Origin: Streptosporangium brasiliense
GTDB taxonomy: Bacteria > Actinomycetota > Actinomycetes > Streptosporangiales > Streptosporangiaceae
Assembly: GCF_030811595.1 (NCBI RefSeq)
Contig: NZ_JAUSRB010000002.1
Span: 5,084,001-5,148,000, forward strand
DNA: 64,000 bases
Reading direction: 5' to 3'
Part shown: one piece after another, positions 1 through 8,207 of the stretch
Numbering within the stretch: position 1 is the stretch's first letter
Layout: each line of letters opens with the position of its first letter
Translations under genes and position numbers: made by a program
Notes under the pieces: model-generated
What the model was told of the DNA's origin: nothing
Seen by the model: the letters and a program-made list of their open reading frames with translations, nothing else
Database searches by the model: none

Positions 1-551
1 CCGAGGACGTCGCCCGGGCGATCGCCCTCGCGGCCGGGAGCACGCCGGGGCCGGTCGTGGCGATCGGCCACTCGGCGGGCGGGCAGCTCGCCCTCCGCGC
101 CGCCGCCGACGACCCCCGGATCACACTGGCCGTCTCCCTGGCCGGAGTGCTCGACCTGGTGGAGGGCGACCGCAGGCAGCTCAGCTCCGGCGCGGTCGCC
201 GCGGCGCTCGGCGGGTCCGCGGCCGAGGCGCCCGAGGTCTACCGGCGTTCCAGCCCGATGGAGCGGCTCCCCCTGGGCGTGCCCCAGCTCATCGTGCAGG
301 GCGGCGGCGACGACCTCGACCTGGTCGACCTGGGCAGGCGCTACGCGCGGGCCGCCCAGGCCTCGGGTGACGAGGTGACCTACCTCGAAATGTCGGGTGA
401 CCACTTCGACGTCATCGATCCCGCCTCCCCGATCTGGCGCGCGACGGCCGGAGTGATCGCCGACCGCACGTCCCCGGACCCGCTCCGCGGGCCCGGGGAC
501 GGCCCGCGCGCCGCGCAGGCCACCGATCCCGCGCCGTCAGGCCAGGGATAG
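1..551 (+). CDS. Alpha/beta hydrolase, 3' part only
   Basis: The reading frame is open from the left edge (frame starting at base 3), so the gene begins outside the window; the GTG at 57 lies inside the protein. The visible part carries the nucleophile elbow GHSAGGQ just after a hydrophobic strand (VVAIGHSAGG), the hallmark of serine alpha/beta hydrolases, and near the C-terminus an Asp-containing strand and SGDHFDVIDP, which would supply the catalytic His. Substrate is unknown; the family includes esterases, dienelactone hydrolases and peptidases. The last 15 bases overlap the end of the convergent ferredoxin gene. Confidence 0.8.
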   Translation, partial: EDVARAIALAAGSTPGPVVAIGHSAGGQLALRAAADDPRITLAVSLAGVLDLVEGDRRQLSSGAVAAALGGSAAEAPEVYRRSSPMERLPLGVPQLIVQGGGDDLDLVDLGRRYARAAQASGDEVTYLEMSGDHFDVIDPASPIWRATAGVIADRTSPDPLRGPGDGPRAAQATDPAPSGQG

Positions 552-728
552 GGCTCCCGACGGGCACAGGTGCACGGCGCGGCGGACCGCCGCGTCCATG
601 GAGGCGGGCGGGTCGGCCTGCAGCAGGACCACGGTGCCCTCCTCCTCGCTCTGGTCGAAGACCTCCGGCACGGTGAGAGCGCACATACCGGCTCCGACGC
701 AGCGGTCGGTGTCCGCGTTGATCTTCAT
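537..728 (-). CDS. Small ferredoxin, P450 electron donor
   Basis: 63-residue ferredoxin starting MKINADTDRCVGAGMC. Cys10 and Cys16 (CVGAGMC) and Cys55 followed by Pro (CPSGAL) give the three-Cys pattern of actinobacterial ferredoxins, with Ala or Gly where a [4Fe-4S] protein would have the extra Cys, so a [3Fe-4S] cluster is likely. It starts 11 bases after the P450 stop on the same strand, so the two are almost certainly co-transcribed and this protein probably passes electrons to that P450. No ferredoxin reductase is nearby, so reduction must come from an enzyme encoded elsewhere. Confidence 0.9.
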   Translation of the reverse strand: MKINADTDRCVGAGMCALTVPEVFDQSEEEGTVVLLQADPPASMDAAVRRAVHLCPSGALSLA

Positions 729-739
729 GATCCGTTCTC

Positions 740-1939
740 CTACCAGGTGACCGGGAGCCGGTGCACGCCGTAGATGGTCATATTGGAACGCATGGGCACC
801 TCCTCCGGAGGCACCGCCAGGCGCAGGCCCGGGAAGCGGCGCAGCAGCGCCGGATAGGCGATGCGCATCTCGACCCGGGCGAGTTGCTGGCCCAGACACT
901 GGTGTATGCCGTGGCCGAAGGTGAGATGACCCGTCGGAGGCCGGGTGACGTCGAGGGTACCGGGATCGTCGAACCGCTCGGGATCGCGGTTGGCCGCCGG
1001 CAGCGAGAACGCCACCGACTCCCCGGCCTTGATCAATCGGCCGTCGAGCTCGACGTCCTCCAGCGCGGTCCGGACCGGGCCCATGTGGATGATCGTGAGA
1101 TAGCGCAGGAGCTCCTCGACGGCGCTCTCGGCCACCGCCGGGTCGTCGCGGACCAGGGCGAGCTGGTCCGGGTTGCGCAGCAGCGCGAAGGTGCCGAGCG
1201 CGAGCATGTTCGCGGTCGTCTCGTGGCCGGCGACGAGCAGGAGCACCGCGACGCCGGTGAGCTCCTCGTCGTTGAGCTCCCCGCCCGCGGCGAGGGAGCC
1301 GAGCAGGTCGTCGGCCGGTTCGGCCCGCTTGCGGAGCACCAGCCCGTGCAGGTAGGCCATGAGGTCGGCCAGCGCCGCGGCCATCTGCTCGGCCGAGGAG
1401 TCGAGGTTCAGCAGCGCCGCCGAATCCCGCTGGAACTGCTCGCGGTCGGCGTACGGCACGCCGAGCAGCTCGCAGATCACCAGGGACGGGATCGGCAGGG
1501 CGAAGGACTGCACCAGGTCGACCGGCTGGGCGCTCCCCTCCATGGCGTCCAGGCAGTCGGAGGTGATCTTCTCGATCCTGGGTTCGAGCTGCCGCATCCG
1601 CCGCACCGTGAACTGCCCGGTCAGCAGCCGCCGGTAGCGGGTGTGCTCGGGCGCGTCCATCCGCAGGAAGAATCCCGGCAGCGTCCGCCGGTCCTCCTCC
1701 TGGAACAGCGGGTGGGCGACCGGCGGATGGTTGAGCTCGGTGCGGTTGCTGAAGCGGTTGTCGGCGAGCACGGCCCGCGCGGCGGCGTTGCCGGTCACCA
1801 GCCAGCCCAGATGCCCGTCGGCGAAGGTCATCCGGTGGAGCGCGCCCTGCTGCTGCCAGCGCAGCGCCTCCCCGGGCGGGTCGAAGGGGTGTTCGCGGAC
1901 GAGGGGAAAGGTCACCGGGCGGGATGGGGCCTCGGTCAT
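740..1939 (-). CDS. Cytochrome P450
   Basis: 399-residue soluble bacterial P450 monooxygenase. Clear landmarks: I-helix oxygen-binding motif AGHETT (237-242), K-helix ExxR in EELLR (275-279), and the haem-binding loop FGHGIHQCLG (341-350) with Cys348 as thiolate ligand. Normal length for an actinobacterial CYP105/107-like enzyme; the substrate cannot be read from sequence. The start MTEAPSRP was chosen because it gives the usual length; the frame stays open upstream to 2092 into the divergent promoter region and the TetR gene. The downstream ferredoxin gene forms an operon with it and the divergent TetR gene probably controls it. Confidence 0.93.
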   Translation of the reverse strand: MTEAPSRPVTFPLVREHPFDPPGEALRWQQQGALHRMTFADGHLGWLVTGNAAARAVLADNRFSNRTELNHPPVAHPLFQEEDRRTLPGFFLRMDAPEHTRYRRLLTGQFTVRRMRQLEPRIEKITSDCLDAMEGSAQPVDLVQSFALPIPSLVICELLGVPYADREQFQRDSAALLNLDSSAEQMAAALADLMAYLHGLVLRKRAEPADDLLGSLAAGGELNDEELTGVAVLLLVAGHETTANMLALGTFALLRNPDQLALVRDDPAVAESAVEELLRYLTIIHMGPVRTALEDVELDGRLIKAGESVAFSLPAANRDPERFDDPGTLDVTRPPTGHLTFGHGIHQCLGQQLARVEMRIAYPALLRRFPGLRLAVPPEEVPMRSNMTIYGVHRLPVTW

Positions 1940-1989
1940 GGCGCAGCTCCTCGCAGGTAGACGACTGTTCTTCCATCCCCCACCAAACA

Positions 1990-2000
1990 ACATCAGATGT
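1990..2000. promoter_or_regulatory. Candidate TetR operator (palindrome)
   Basis: ACATCAGATGT is a perfect 5+1+5 palindrome in the AT-rich 109-bp gap between the divergent P450 and TetR genes, about 50 bases from each start. Position and symmetry suit an autoregulatory TetR operator that also represses the P450-ferredoxin pair. The arms are short, so this is a candidate only. Confidence 0.4.
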
Positions 2001-2048
2001 AAATTTGCAATGGGTGAAGAAAAACTCCGGATGCAGTAAAGTACGTGC

Positions 2049-2717
2049 ATGGTGGATGGTCTGGGGTTGCGGGAACGCAAGAAGCTGCGCACCCGCCGCG
2101 CGCTGATCGAGGCGGCCCTGCGCCTGTTCGAGGAGAAGGGCTACGAGGAGACCACCGTCGCCGAGATCGCCGCGGCGGCCGACATCTCGACGCGGACGTT
2201 CTTCAGTTACTTCGCCAGCAAGGAGGACGTGCTCTTCTTCGACGGCCAGGCGCGGGTCGACGCGATCATCGAGATGATCGCGCAACGGCGGGCCGAGGAG
2301 AGCGTGGTCGAGATCCTGCTCCGCGTGGCCGAGATGGGCATGCGCATGGCGGAGCGCGACGCGGTCATGGAGCTCGACCCCCTCCGCGTCCGCCTGATCA
2401 TGTCGGTCCCGGCGCTCCAGGCGCGCGCGCTGCGACTGCTGTTCGACACCCAGCTCCAGATGGCCGAGGCGCTCCACCGGGTCTACCCCGAGGACATCGA
2501 CCTCGTCGAGGCCGCCGCCGCCGTCGGCGCGCTCATCGGGGCGATGAAGCTCGCCATCATGGTCGGCCTGGACCGGGGCGACCCGCCGGCCCGGACATGG
2601 GCGGCGGCTCGCAGAGGCGTCGAGATCGCCATGCTGGGCCTGGGGTCGGTGGGCGTGCGGCCGGCCGGAGCGGGCGCCGCGGCACCGGGCCGGGAGCAGA
2701 GCCGGGCCACGGGGTGA
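2049..2717 (+). CDS. TetR family transcriptional regulator
   Basis: 222-residue regulator. The N-terminal helix-turn-helix runs from about residue 8 to 55 with the typical TetR pattern (RRALIEAALRLFEEKGYEETTVAEIA, then STRTFFSYFASKEDVLF). The C-terminal ligand-binding domain is all-helical and family-variable, so the inducer is unknown. Divergent from the P450-ferredoxin operon with a palindrome in the shared gap, which makes that operon the likely target. The ATG at 2049 has no Shine-Dalgarno and a TAAAGT box lies 6 bases upstream, so the mRNA may be leaderless. The C-terminal 25 residues are Gly/Ala-rich and probably disordered. Confidence 0.9.
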   Translation: MVDGLGLRERKKLRTRRALIEAALRLFEEKGYEETTVAEIAAAADISTRTFFSYFASKEDVLFFDGQARVDAIIEMIAQRRAEESVVEILLRVAEMGMRMAERDAVMELDPLRVRLIMSVPALQARALRLLFDTQLQMAEALHRVYPEDIDLVEAAAAVGALIGAMKLAIMVGLDRGDPPARTWAAARRGVEIAMLGLGSVGVRPAGAGAAAPGREQSRATG

Positions 2718-2860
2718 GCCGGCGCCCCGGTGCCGCGCGGGAGCCCGCCGGCGGTCCGGGCAGCGGATGAATCCGCTGGTCCGGGCGGCGAGGGTGCGCC
2801 CGCCAGGGCCGGGGAGCTGATAGGTCTGGTGGTGCCCAGTCCCCATCGGCGAGCGAGAGC

Positions 2861-3403
2861 ATGCCTGACAGCCGCGACCGTCCCGGCCCCCGCGACCTGC
2901 GGGCCGTCCTACGCCTGATCCGCCGCTACCGGCCGCCGGAGCGGCTGCTGTTCGGCGGCGTCTACGGCACGGTCCTGGCCAGCAGCGTGGCAGCCGCCCT
3001 GGACCGGGTCACCACCCCTCCCGACCCCGGATACGACGCGCTGTGGGTGCTGATCTCGGCGCTCGCGGCGGCCGCCGCCCACGGCTACGCGCACGCCATC
3101 GCCCGCCACACCGCCGCCGACGAGGCGGTCCCCGTCTACGCCGTCCGGTCGGTGCTGAAGGAGTGGCCGCTGGTCATGGCCGCCCTGCCTACCGTCGGCG
3201 CGCTGCTGGCGGCCTACGCGGGCTGGTGGCACGAGTACACCGCGGTCGACGTCATCCTGGTGTTCAACGCGCTCACGCTCTTCGGCTGGGGGGCGTGGGC
3301 CTCCCGGTCCGCAGGCGGCTCCTGGGCGAACGCGTGCCGGGTGGGATGCGTCGACATGCTGCTGGGCCTGTGCATCGTCGTCGCGAACACCCTGATCAAG
3401 TAG
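2861..3403 (+). CDS. Integral membrane protein, unknown function
   Basis: 180 residues with about four predicted membrane segments (around 28-48, 60-82, 108-128 and 158-178) and a basic N-terminus ending in RRYRPPERLLFG, suggesting a cytoplasmic start. It resembles small actinobacterial membrane proteins without assigned role; no catalytic motif is visible. It stands alone between the TetR gene and the convergent Lrp gene, only 17 bases from the latter's stop. Confidence 0.75.
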   Translation: MPDSRDRPGPRDLRAVLRLIRRYRPPERLLFGGVYGTVLASSVAAALDRVTTPPDPGYDALWVLISALAAAAAHGYAHAIARHTAADEAVPVYAVRSVLKEWPLVMAALPTVGALLAAYAGWWHEYTAVDVILVFNALTLFGWGAWASRSAGGSWANACRVGCVDMLLGLCIVVANTLIK

Positions 3404-3420
3404 GGCGGTGCCGAGGATCG

Positions 3421-3855
3421 CTAGGCGGGGGAGAGCGGGCGCCAGGGGACCGGGCTGGAGAGCACCATCATGCTCGACGGGTGACCGTACGGCGCGAGCC
3501 GGTCGATCAGCTCCTCGAAGGCCGTCATCGAGGAGGCGGCCACCCGCAGCAGGCAGCAGGTGTCGCCGGTCACCCGGTGGACCTCCAGGATCTCCGGCCA
3601 GGCCAGCGCCTGTTCGTCGCGGAGCACGCAGCGCGGCCCGTAACACGACATCCTGATCAGCGCCGCCACCCCGCGCCCGGCCAGCGCCGGGTCGACCCGC
3701 GCGTGGTAGCCGGTGATCACTCCGGTCTCCTCCAGCCGCCGCACCCGCTCGGCCACCGCCGGGGCCGACATGTGGACCCGCCGAGACAGCTCGCTGTAGG
3801 ACAGCCGCGCGTCACCCTGCAGCTCGGCCAGCAGTGCCCAGTCCATAGCGTCCAT
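3421..3855 (-). CDS. Lrp/AsnC family regulator
   Basis: 144-residue leucine-responsive-type regulator: N-terminal winged HTH (MDAMDWALLAEL, then SYSELSRRVHMSAPAVAERV) and a C-terminal RAM ligand-binding domain with the conserved HRVTGDTCCLLRV strand-turn-strand. I chose the ATG at 3855 because GGAG lies 6 bases upstream; the two upstream ATGs (3870, 3891) lack a ribosome site. It faces the tryptophan 2,3-dioxygenase gene across a 9-bp inverted repeat, so it probably senses tryptophan or another aromatic amino acid and controls that gene. This regulatory link is inference. Confidence 0.9.
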   Translation of the reverse strand: MDAMDWALLAELQGDARLSYSELSRRVHMSAPAVAERVRRLEETGVITGYHARVDPALAGRGVAALIRMSCYGPRCVLRDEQALAWPEILEVHRVTGDTCCLLRVAASSMTAFEELIDRLAPYGHPSSMMVLSSPVPWRPLSPA

Positions 3856-3929
3856 GTCACGCTCCGTCATCCCATAACCGGATCGGCCCAACGCCTTCCG
3901 TTCCGAAGGCTGGAGCCGATAAACGCCTT

Positions 3930-3962
3930 GTCCGTATTATTTCCGGACTTATCAATACGGAC
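3930..3962. promoter_or_regulatory. Inverted repeat, candidate Lrp operator
   Basis: GTCCGTATT and AATACGGAC form perfect 9-bp arms separated by 15 bases, in the gap between the divergent Lrp gene and tryptophan dioxygenase gene, ending 34 bases before the dioxygenase ATG. Lrp-type dimers bind such AT-containing dyads. A second weaker dyad (GCCTTC/GAAGGC) lies at 3893-3910. Confidence 0.6.
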
Positions 3963-3996
3963 GACCATGGAGGTGAACAACCTCAAGGAGTAACCG

Positions 3997-4851
3997 ATGA
4001 CCAGCACCAGGCAGCTCAGCGAGCGAGACCGGCAGGAACGGGCCGCGGCCAACGATGGACTGCCCACGCTCGGGTTCGACGCGGCCACGCCGTACGACGA
4101 CTACGTCGGCACCGCCACCCTCCACCGGCTCCAGCGCACCGTCACCGACGCCCCCGAGGAGCTCGCCTTCCTGGTCACCACCCAGGTGATGGAGCTCTAC
4201 TTCGGCCTGCTCCGCTCGGAGTGGCAGCTGGCCCAGCGCCAGCTCGACGATGACGACGCCGCCGCGGCGACCGTGACGATCAAGCGTACGGTCCGCCACT
4301 TCGAGGCGCTCAACGCCGCGTGGGCCTCGCTCAGCTGGCTCACTCCCGCGCAGTTCAACCAGTTCCGCGACGCGCTCGGCGAGGCGTCGGGCTTCCAGTC
4401 GGCGCTCTACCGGCACGTGGAGTTCCTGCTCGGCAACAAGTCCGAGGCGCTCATCCGCCCGCACCGCCGCAACCCCGAGGCGCACCGGGAGCTCGTCGAG
4501 GCGCTGGCCCGGCCGAGCCTGTACGACTCGGTGCTCGCCTTCCTCGCCCGGCAGGGCCACGCGATCCCGCGGGCGGTGCTGGAGCGCGACCACGCCGCCG
4601 ATTACGAGCCCCGCTCCGAGGTCGAGGCGGTCTGGGTCGAGGTGTACGGCGGGCCGCTCGCGCCGCTGGCCGACGCGCTGACCGACCTGGCCGAGCAGTT
4701 CTCCGACTGGCGTTACCGGCACCTCATGGCGGTGCGCCGGTCGATGGGGGCCAAGCCGGGCTCCGGCGGGTCGAGCGGCCTGAGCTGGCTGGAGCGGAGC
4801 ATGCGGCGGGAGATCTTCCCCGAGCTCTGGACCGCGCGCACGCTGATGTGA
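3997..4851 (+). CDS. kynA: Tryptophan 2,3-dioxygenase
   Basis: 284 residues. Haem enzyme that opens the indole ring of L-tryptophan to N-formylkynurenine, first step of the kynurenine pathway. Diagnostic blocks: LVTTQVMELYF (59-69), FNQFRDALGEASGFQS (120-135) with the substrate-binding Arg124, haem-ligand His242 in YRHLMAVRR, and GSGGSSGLSWL (256-265). The active-site His that precedes Gln in many TDOs is Thr62 here; as I recall, actinobacterial TDOs often show this. Strong ribosome site (AAGGAG) 6 bases before ATG. No kynurenine formamidase or kynureninase lies beside it, so the rest of the pathway is elsewhere. Confidence 0.92.
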   Translation: MTSTRQLSERDRQERAAANDGLPTLGFDAATPYDDYVGTATLHRLQRTVTDAPEELAFLVTTQVMELYFGLLRSEWQLAQRQLDDDDAAAATVTIKRTVRHFEALNAAWASLSWLTPAQFNQFRDALGEASGFQSALYRHVEFLLGNKSEALIRPHRRNPEAHRELVEALARPSLYDSVLAFLARQGHAIPRAVLERDHAADYEPRSEVEAVWVEVYGGPLAPLADALTDLAEQFSDWRYRHLMAVRRSMGAKPGSGGSSGLSWLERSMRREIFPELWTARTLM

Positions 4852-4908
4852 CGTGGGTGACGTGACGGCCTCCCCTCCCCGGCCGGGCGGCGGAGGCTCC
4901 ACCTGCGG

Positions 4909-5847
4909 CTACCCGGCCGTCGCCCGGCCGGTGGGCCGCGGATGACGGCCGCCGGGCAGCGAGGAGCGCAGCGCGGCGGTGAAGGCGGCGACGGCCGGGT
5001 GGGAGGCGGCCCCCCGGCGGAAGGCGACCTGGGTGCGGCGGCGCATCGGCAGCTCGGTGAGCCGGACGCCGCCGGGCGGGTCGGCCGCCCCCAGCTCCGG
5101 CACCAGCGCGACGCCCTGGCCGACCGCGACCATCGCCAGCACGGTGGCGAAGTCGTCGATGTGGTGGCGGATCCTGGGGGCGAACCCGGCGGCCTGGCAG
5201 GCCCGCACCGTCATCGCGTGGCAGAGCGTGCCGGGCTTGGCGACGATCCAGGACGCGTCGCGCCGCCGGACCAGGCAGTCGCCGGGGTCGCCGGGCGGCA
5301 ACGGGGAGTCGCCGCCGTCACCGGATGCGAGATACATGGGCTCCTCCAGCAGCGGCTCGGTGTCCAGGGCGAGGTCGGGGAGGGCGGGGACGAAGTCGTA
5401 CTCGTGGACGAGGGCGACGTCCAGGTCGCCCGTCCGGAGCCGGGGGGCCACCTCGGCGGGGTCGATCTCGTCCACCATCGGCTCCAGCCCGGGATGGTCA
5501 CGGGCCAGAGCGGCCAGGGCGGCGGGCAGGATCGTGCGGGTGGCGGTGGGGAAGGCGCCGACCCTGATGGCCCCGACCAGGCCCGTGTGCGCCGCCGCCA
5601 GCTCCGCCGAGGCCTGCTCCAGCCGTTCGAGCACGGCCTCGGCGTGCCCGACCAGCGCGACCCCCGCGGGGGTGAGCGTCACCCGGCGGCCGGTCCGCTC
5701 CAGCAGCGCCACCCCGGCCTCCCGCTCCAGCGCCGCGAGCTGCTGGGAGACGGCCGAGGGGGTGAACGTCATGGCCTCGGCGACCGCGGCGATCGTGCCC
5801 CGGTAGGACAGTTCGCGGAGCAGCCGGAGGCGTCGCACATCGAGCAT
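4909..5847 (-). CDS. LysR family regulator
   Basis: 312 residues: N-terminal winged HTH (MLDVRRLRLLRELSYRG, then TPSAVSQQLAALEREAG) and a periplasmic-binding-protein-like effector domain from about residue 88. Divergent from the DapA-like aldolase gene with 71 bases between starts, so it probably regulates that gene and itself; a GTTTC/GAAAC dyad sits in the gap. The effector is unknown. The C-terminal tail is Pro/Arg-rich. Confidence 0.9.
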   Translation of the reverse strand: MLDVRRLRLLRELSYRGTIAAVAEAMTFTPSAVSQQLAALEREAGVALLERTGRRVTLTPAGVALVGHAEAVLERLEQASAELAAAHTGLVGAIRVGAFPTATRTILPAALAALARDHPGLEPMVDEIDPAEVAPRLRTGDLDVALVHEYDFVPALPDLALDTEPLLEEPMYLASGDGGDSPLPPGDPGDCLVRRRDASWIVAKPGTLCHAMTVRACQAAGFAPRIRHHIDDFATVLAMVAVGQGVALVPELGAADPPGGVRLTELPMRRRTQVAFRRGAASHPAVAAFTAALRSSLPGGRHPRPTGRATAG

Positions 5848-5862
5848 CAGTTCAGCTTAACG

Positions 5863-5876
5863 GTTTCGGAAGAAAC
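5863..5876. promoter_or_regulatory. Candidate LysR operator
   Basis: GTTTCGGAAGAAAC, arms GTTTC/GAAAC with a 4-base centre, lies in the 71-bp gap between the divergent LysR and aldolase genes and fits the T-N11-A form of LysR recognition sites. Confidence 0.45.
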
Positions 5877-5918
5877 GGGAACTGGACCTGCACGGTCGGT
5901 GGCGGCAAGGCTTGGAGC

Positions 5919-6785
5919 ATGACATTCAGCGGTGTTTACGTTCCCCTGATCACCCCGTTCGGCGAGGACGGCGAGGTCGCCGTGGAGGCGCTGGAGGGCC
6001 TGGCGCGCGCTGTGCTCGACGAGGGGGCGGCCGGGCTGGTCGCGCTCGGCACCACCGCCGAGGTCGCCATGCTCGCCGAGGAGGAACGGCGGGCGGTCGT
6101 CGAGGTCTGCGCGAAGGTGTGCCGGGAGCGGGGGACGGCGCTGGTCGTCGGTGCCGGGTCCAGTGACACCCGCTCCTCCGTCGAGGCCCTGCGCGCGCTC
6201 AAGGACCAGGCGGACGCCGCGCTGGTCACGGTGCCGTCCTTCGTCCGCCCGTCCGAGGCCGGGGTGCTCGCCCACTTCGGCGTGCTGGCCGAGCAGAGCC
6301 CGGTGCCGTTGATCGTCTACAACATCCCCTACCGGACGGGGCAGTCGGTGGGCGCGGCCACCCTGCGCCGACTGGGAGAGCTGCCCATGGTGGCCGGGGT
6401 CAAGCACGCGGTCGGCGGCGTCGACCAGGACACCGTCACCCTGCTGGCCGACCTGCCGGAGGGCTTCGCGGTGCTCGCCGGGGACGACCCCTTCTTCTCC
6501 GCGCTGCTCGCGCTGGGCGCCTCCGGCGGCATCCTCGCCTCGGCCCACCTGCACACCGGCCGGTTCGTCGAGCTGGTGGAGGCCTGGCGCTCCGGCGACG
6601 TCGCCCACGCCCGCGCGCTGGGCCACCGGCTCTCGGTCATGTCGGCGAGCCTGTTCGCCGAGCCCAACCCAACGGTGATCAAGGGAGTGCTGCACTCCCG
6701 GGGCCTGATCCCCACCGCGTCGGTCCGGCTCCCGCTGGTCCCCGCGGGCCGAGCCTCGGTCGAGGCGGCCGCACGCCTGCTGTGA
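5919..6785 (+). CDS. DapA/NanA family aldolase-lyase
   Basis: 288-residue (beta/alpha)8 class I aldolase related to 4-hydroxy-tetrahydrodipicolinate synthase and N-acetylneuraminate lyase. Key residues: GTTAE (44-48) pyruvate-binding loop, Tyr134 in LIVYNIPY, and the Schiff-base Lys162 in VAGVKHA. The housekeeping DapA is normally encoded with lysine genes; here the gene stands alone under a LysR regulator, so a catabolic keto-acid or sugar-acid lyase is as likely as lysine synthesis. It ends directly against the stop of the convergent nei-like gene with no spacer. Confidence 0.88.
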   Translation: MTFSGVYVPLITPFGEDGEVAVEALEGLARAVLDEGAAGLVALGTTAEVAMLAEEERRAVVEVCAKVCRERGTALVVGAGSSDTRSSVEALRALKDQADAALVTVPSFVRPSEAGVLAHFGVLAEQSPVPLIVYNIPYRTGQSVGAATLRRLGELPMVAGVKHAVGGVDQDTVTLLADLPEGFAVLAGDDPFFSALLALGASGGILASAHLHTGRFVELVEAWRSGDVAHARALGHRLSVMSASLFAEPNPTVIKGVLHSRGLIPTASVRLPLVPAGRASVEAAARLL

Positions 6786-7595
6786 TCACACCGGCTGGCA
6801 GCCCGGGCACCAGAAGAGATTGCGGCCGGCGAGCACCTCGGTGCGGACCTCGGTCCCGCACAGCAGGCACGGCATGCCCGTGCGCCGGTAGACGTAGACC
6901 TCACCGCCGTGGTCGTCGACCCGGGGCGGACGCCCCATCGCCTCGGGCGTGTGCTCGGGCCTGACCGTGTCGATCCGCCCCACCCGCACGCCGTCGGCCA
7001 TCAGCGCCACCAGGTCCGCCCAGATGGCCGTCCACTGCCCGCGGGTGAGGTCGCGGCCGGCCCGGGACGGGTCGACACCCTGCCGGAACAGCGCCTCGGC
7101 GCGGTAGATGTTGCCCACGCCCGCGACCACCGACTGGTCCATCAGCAGGACGCCGATGGAGGTGCGGCTACGACTGATCCGCCGCCAGGCCGCCTCCGGG
7201 TCGGCGTCGGCGCGCAGCGGGTCGGGCCCGAGCCGGTCGTGCAACGCCCTCTTGGCCGCGGGGTCCAGCAGCTCGCAGACGTTGGGCCCGCGCAGGTCGG
7301 CGTACTCCTCGGCGTTGCTCAGGCGCAGCCGTACCGCACCCGTCGGCGGAGGCGCCGGAGCCGGGCCGAAGGGGTATCTGCCGTAGATGCCCAGGTGCAC
7401 GTGGAGCCAGCGGTCGTCGTCGAAGCCGAGCAGCAGGTGCTTGCCGTGCGCGTCCGTCTCCTGGAGCACCCGCCCGTCGATCTGGCGGGCCCCGGCGGCG
7501 AACCTGCCCTGCGGGCTCTCGGCGCGCACGGCCCCGCCGCCGAACACCTGCCGATGCTGCGCGGCCAGGCGGTGAATGGTGTGTCCTTCAGGCAT
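6786..7595 (-). CDS. nei: Fpg/Nei family DNA glycosylase (endonuclease VIII-like)
   Basis: 269 residues. Bifunctional base-excision repair enzyme removing oxidised bases and cutting the abasic site. The start MPEGHTIHRL gives the catalytic N-terminal Pro2 and Glu3 after Met removal; PEGHTIHR is typical of actinobacterial Nei rather than Fpg (PELPEVE). The helix-two-turn-helix is around NIYRAEALFRQGVDP, and the C-terminal zinc finger is CLLCG ... WCPGCQ with four Cys. The frame stays open 10 codons upstream but only the ATG at 7595 gives the catalytic N-terminus. Its start overlaps the end of the upstream DUF2809 gene by 8 bases, suggesting one operon. Confidence 0.92.
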   Translation of the reverse strand: MPEGHTIHRLAAQHRQVFGGGAVRAESPQGRFAAGARQIDGRVLQETDAHGKHLLLGFDDDRWLHVHLGIYGRYPFGPAPAPPPTGAVRLRLSNAEEYADLRGPNVCELLDPAAKRALHDRLGPDPLRADADPEAAWRRISRSRTSIGVLLMDQSVVAGVGNIYRAEALFRQGVDPSRAGRDLTRGQWTAIWADLVALMADGVRVGRIDTVRPEHTPEAMGRPPRVDDHGGEVYVYRRTGMPCLLCGTEVRTEVLAGRNLFWCPGCQPV

Positions 7596-8067
7596 GGTCT
7601 CGAAATGATACGGCCGGCCGGGCACCGGCCCGGCGTGACGGATCCGGGCGGAGGAGGGCGTGCGCCGCCGCCGCGAGAGCGGCCCCGACGGCGTAGGCGG
7701 CCAGGTCGGCGGCGCCGAACGTGCTGCCGAGCACCAGCCTGGCCAGCACGCTGGCCTCCGAGAGGGCGGCCGGGACGGGAGTGAGCTGGGCGAACTCGAC
7801 CGCCCAGCTGAACGCCAGGGCGCCGATCGCGGCGCGGACCGGCGGGACCCGGGGGAGCACCAGCACGATCAGCGTGTGGACGAGCACGGTGTAGAGGGCG
7901 TCACCGGCGTATTTGGCGAACCAGCCGCCGGTGACCGCGCGGACCGTGAGCCCCGCGGCGACGGTCGCGACGGCCGCGAGCGCGGCCGGCAGACGGCTGC
8001 GGAGAGCGGGGGACAGGCGGGTCTGGAGAGCGGGGGACACTCGCTCACGATAACGAGCGCACCGCAC
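7588..8067 (-). CDS. DUF2809-like small membrane protein
   Basis: 159 residues with about four hydrophobic segments (32-48, 60-78, 82-94, 115-140). The pattern LPRVPPVRAAIGALAFSWAVEFAQL with acidic Glu in a membrane helix matches my memory of the DUF2809/VanZ-like group; no enzyme function is known. It overlaps nei by 8 bases and is probably co-transcribed with it. The N-terminal 30 residues are encoded by short duplicated DNA (GGAGAGCGGGGGACA at 8001 and 8025), so the true start may be slightly downstream. Confidence 0.72.
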   Translation of the reverse strand: MRCARYRERVSPALQTRLSPALRSRLPAALAAVATVAAGLTVRAVTGGWFAKYAGDALYTVLVHTLIVLVLPRVPPVRAAIGALAFSWAVEFAQLTPVPAALSEASVLARLVLGSTFGAADLAAYAVGAALAAAAHALLRPDPSRRAGARPAVSFRDHA

Positions 8068-8110
8068 GCCGGGGACATCCGCTCACGATGACGAGCACAC
8101 CGCGCGGCCG
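8033..8110. repeat. Imperfect ~38-bp tandem repeat
   Basis: Two degenerate units share GGGGACAC/T, CGCTCACGAT and ACGAGC in the same order and spacing (units begin at about 8033 and 8071, with a third GGGGACAC at about 8110). The array spans the start of the DUF2809 gene and its upstream region. Confidence 0.55.
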
Positions 8111-8207
8111 GGGACACGGCGGCACCGTACGGCCGGCACGGGACGGCAGCGGCCCGGCCGGGGCGCGGTGACACCGGCCGGGAGCGCCGGGCCGGCCGGC
8201 CGACGGC

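Noticed and set aside
5919-6785. Housekeeping dapA assignment
   Set aside because: The family fold and Lys are clear, but context (LysR partner, no lysine genes) does not support naming it dapA.
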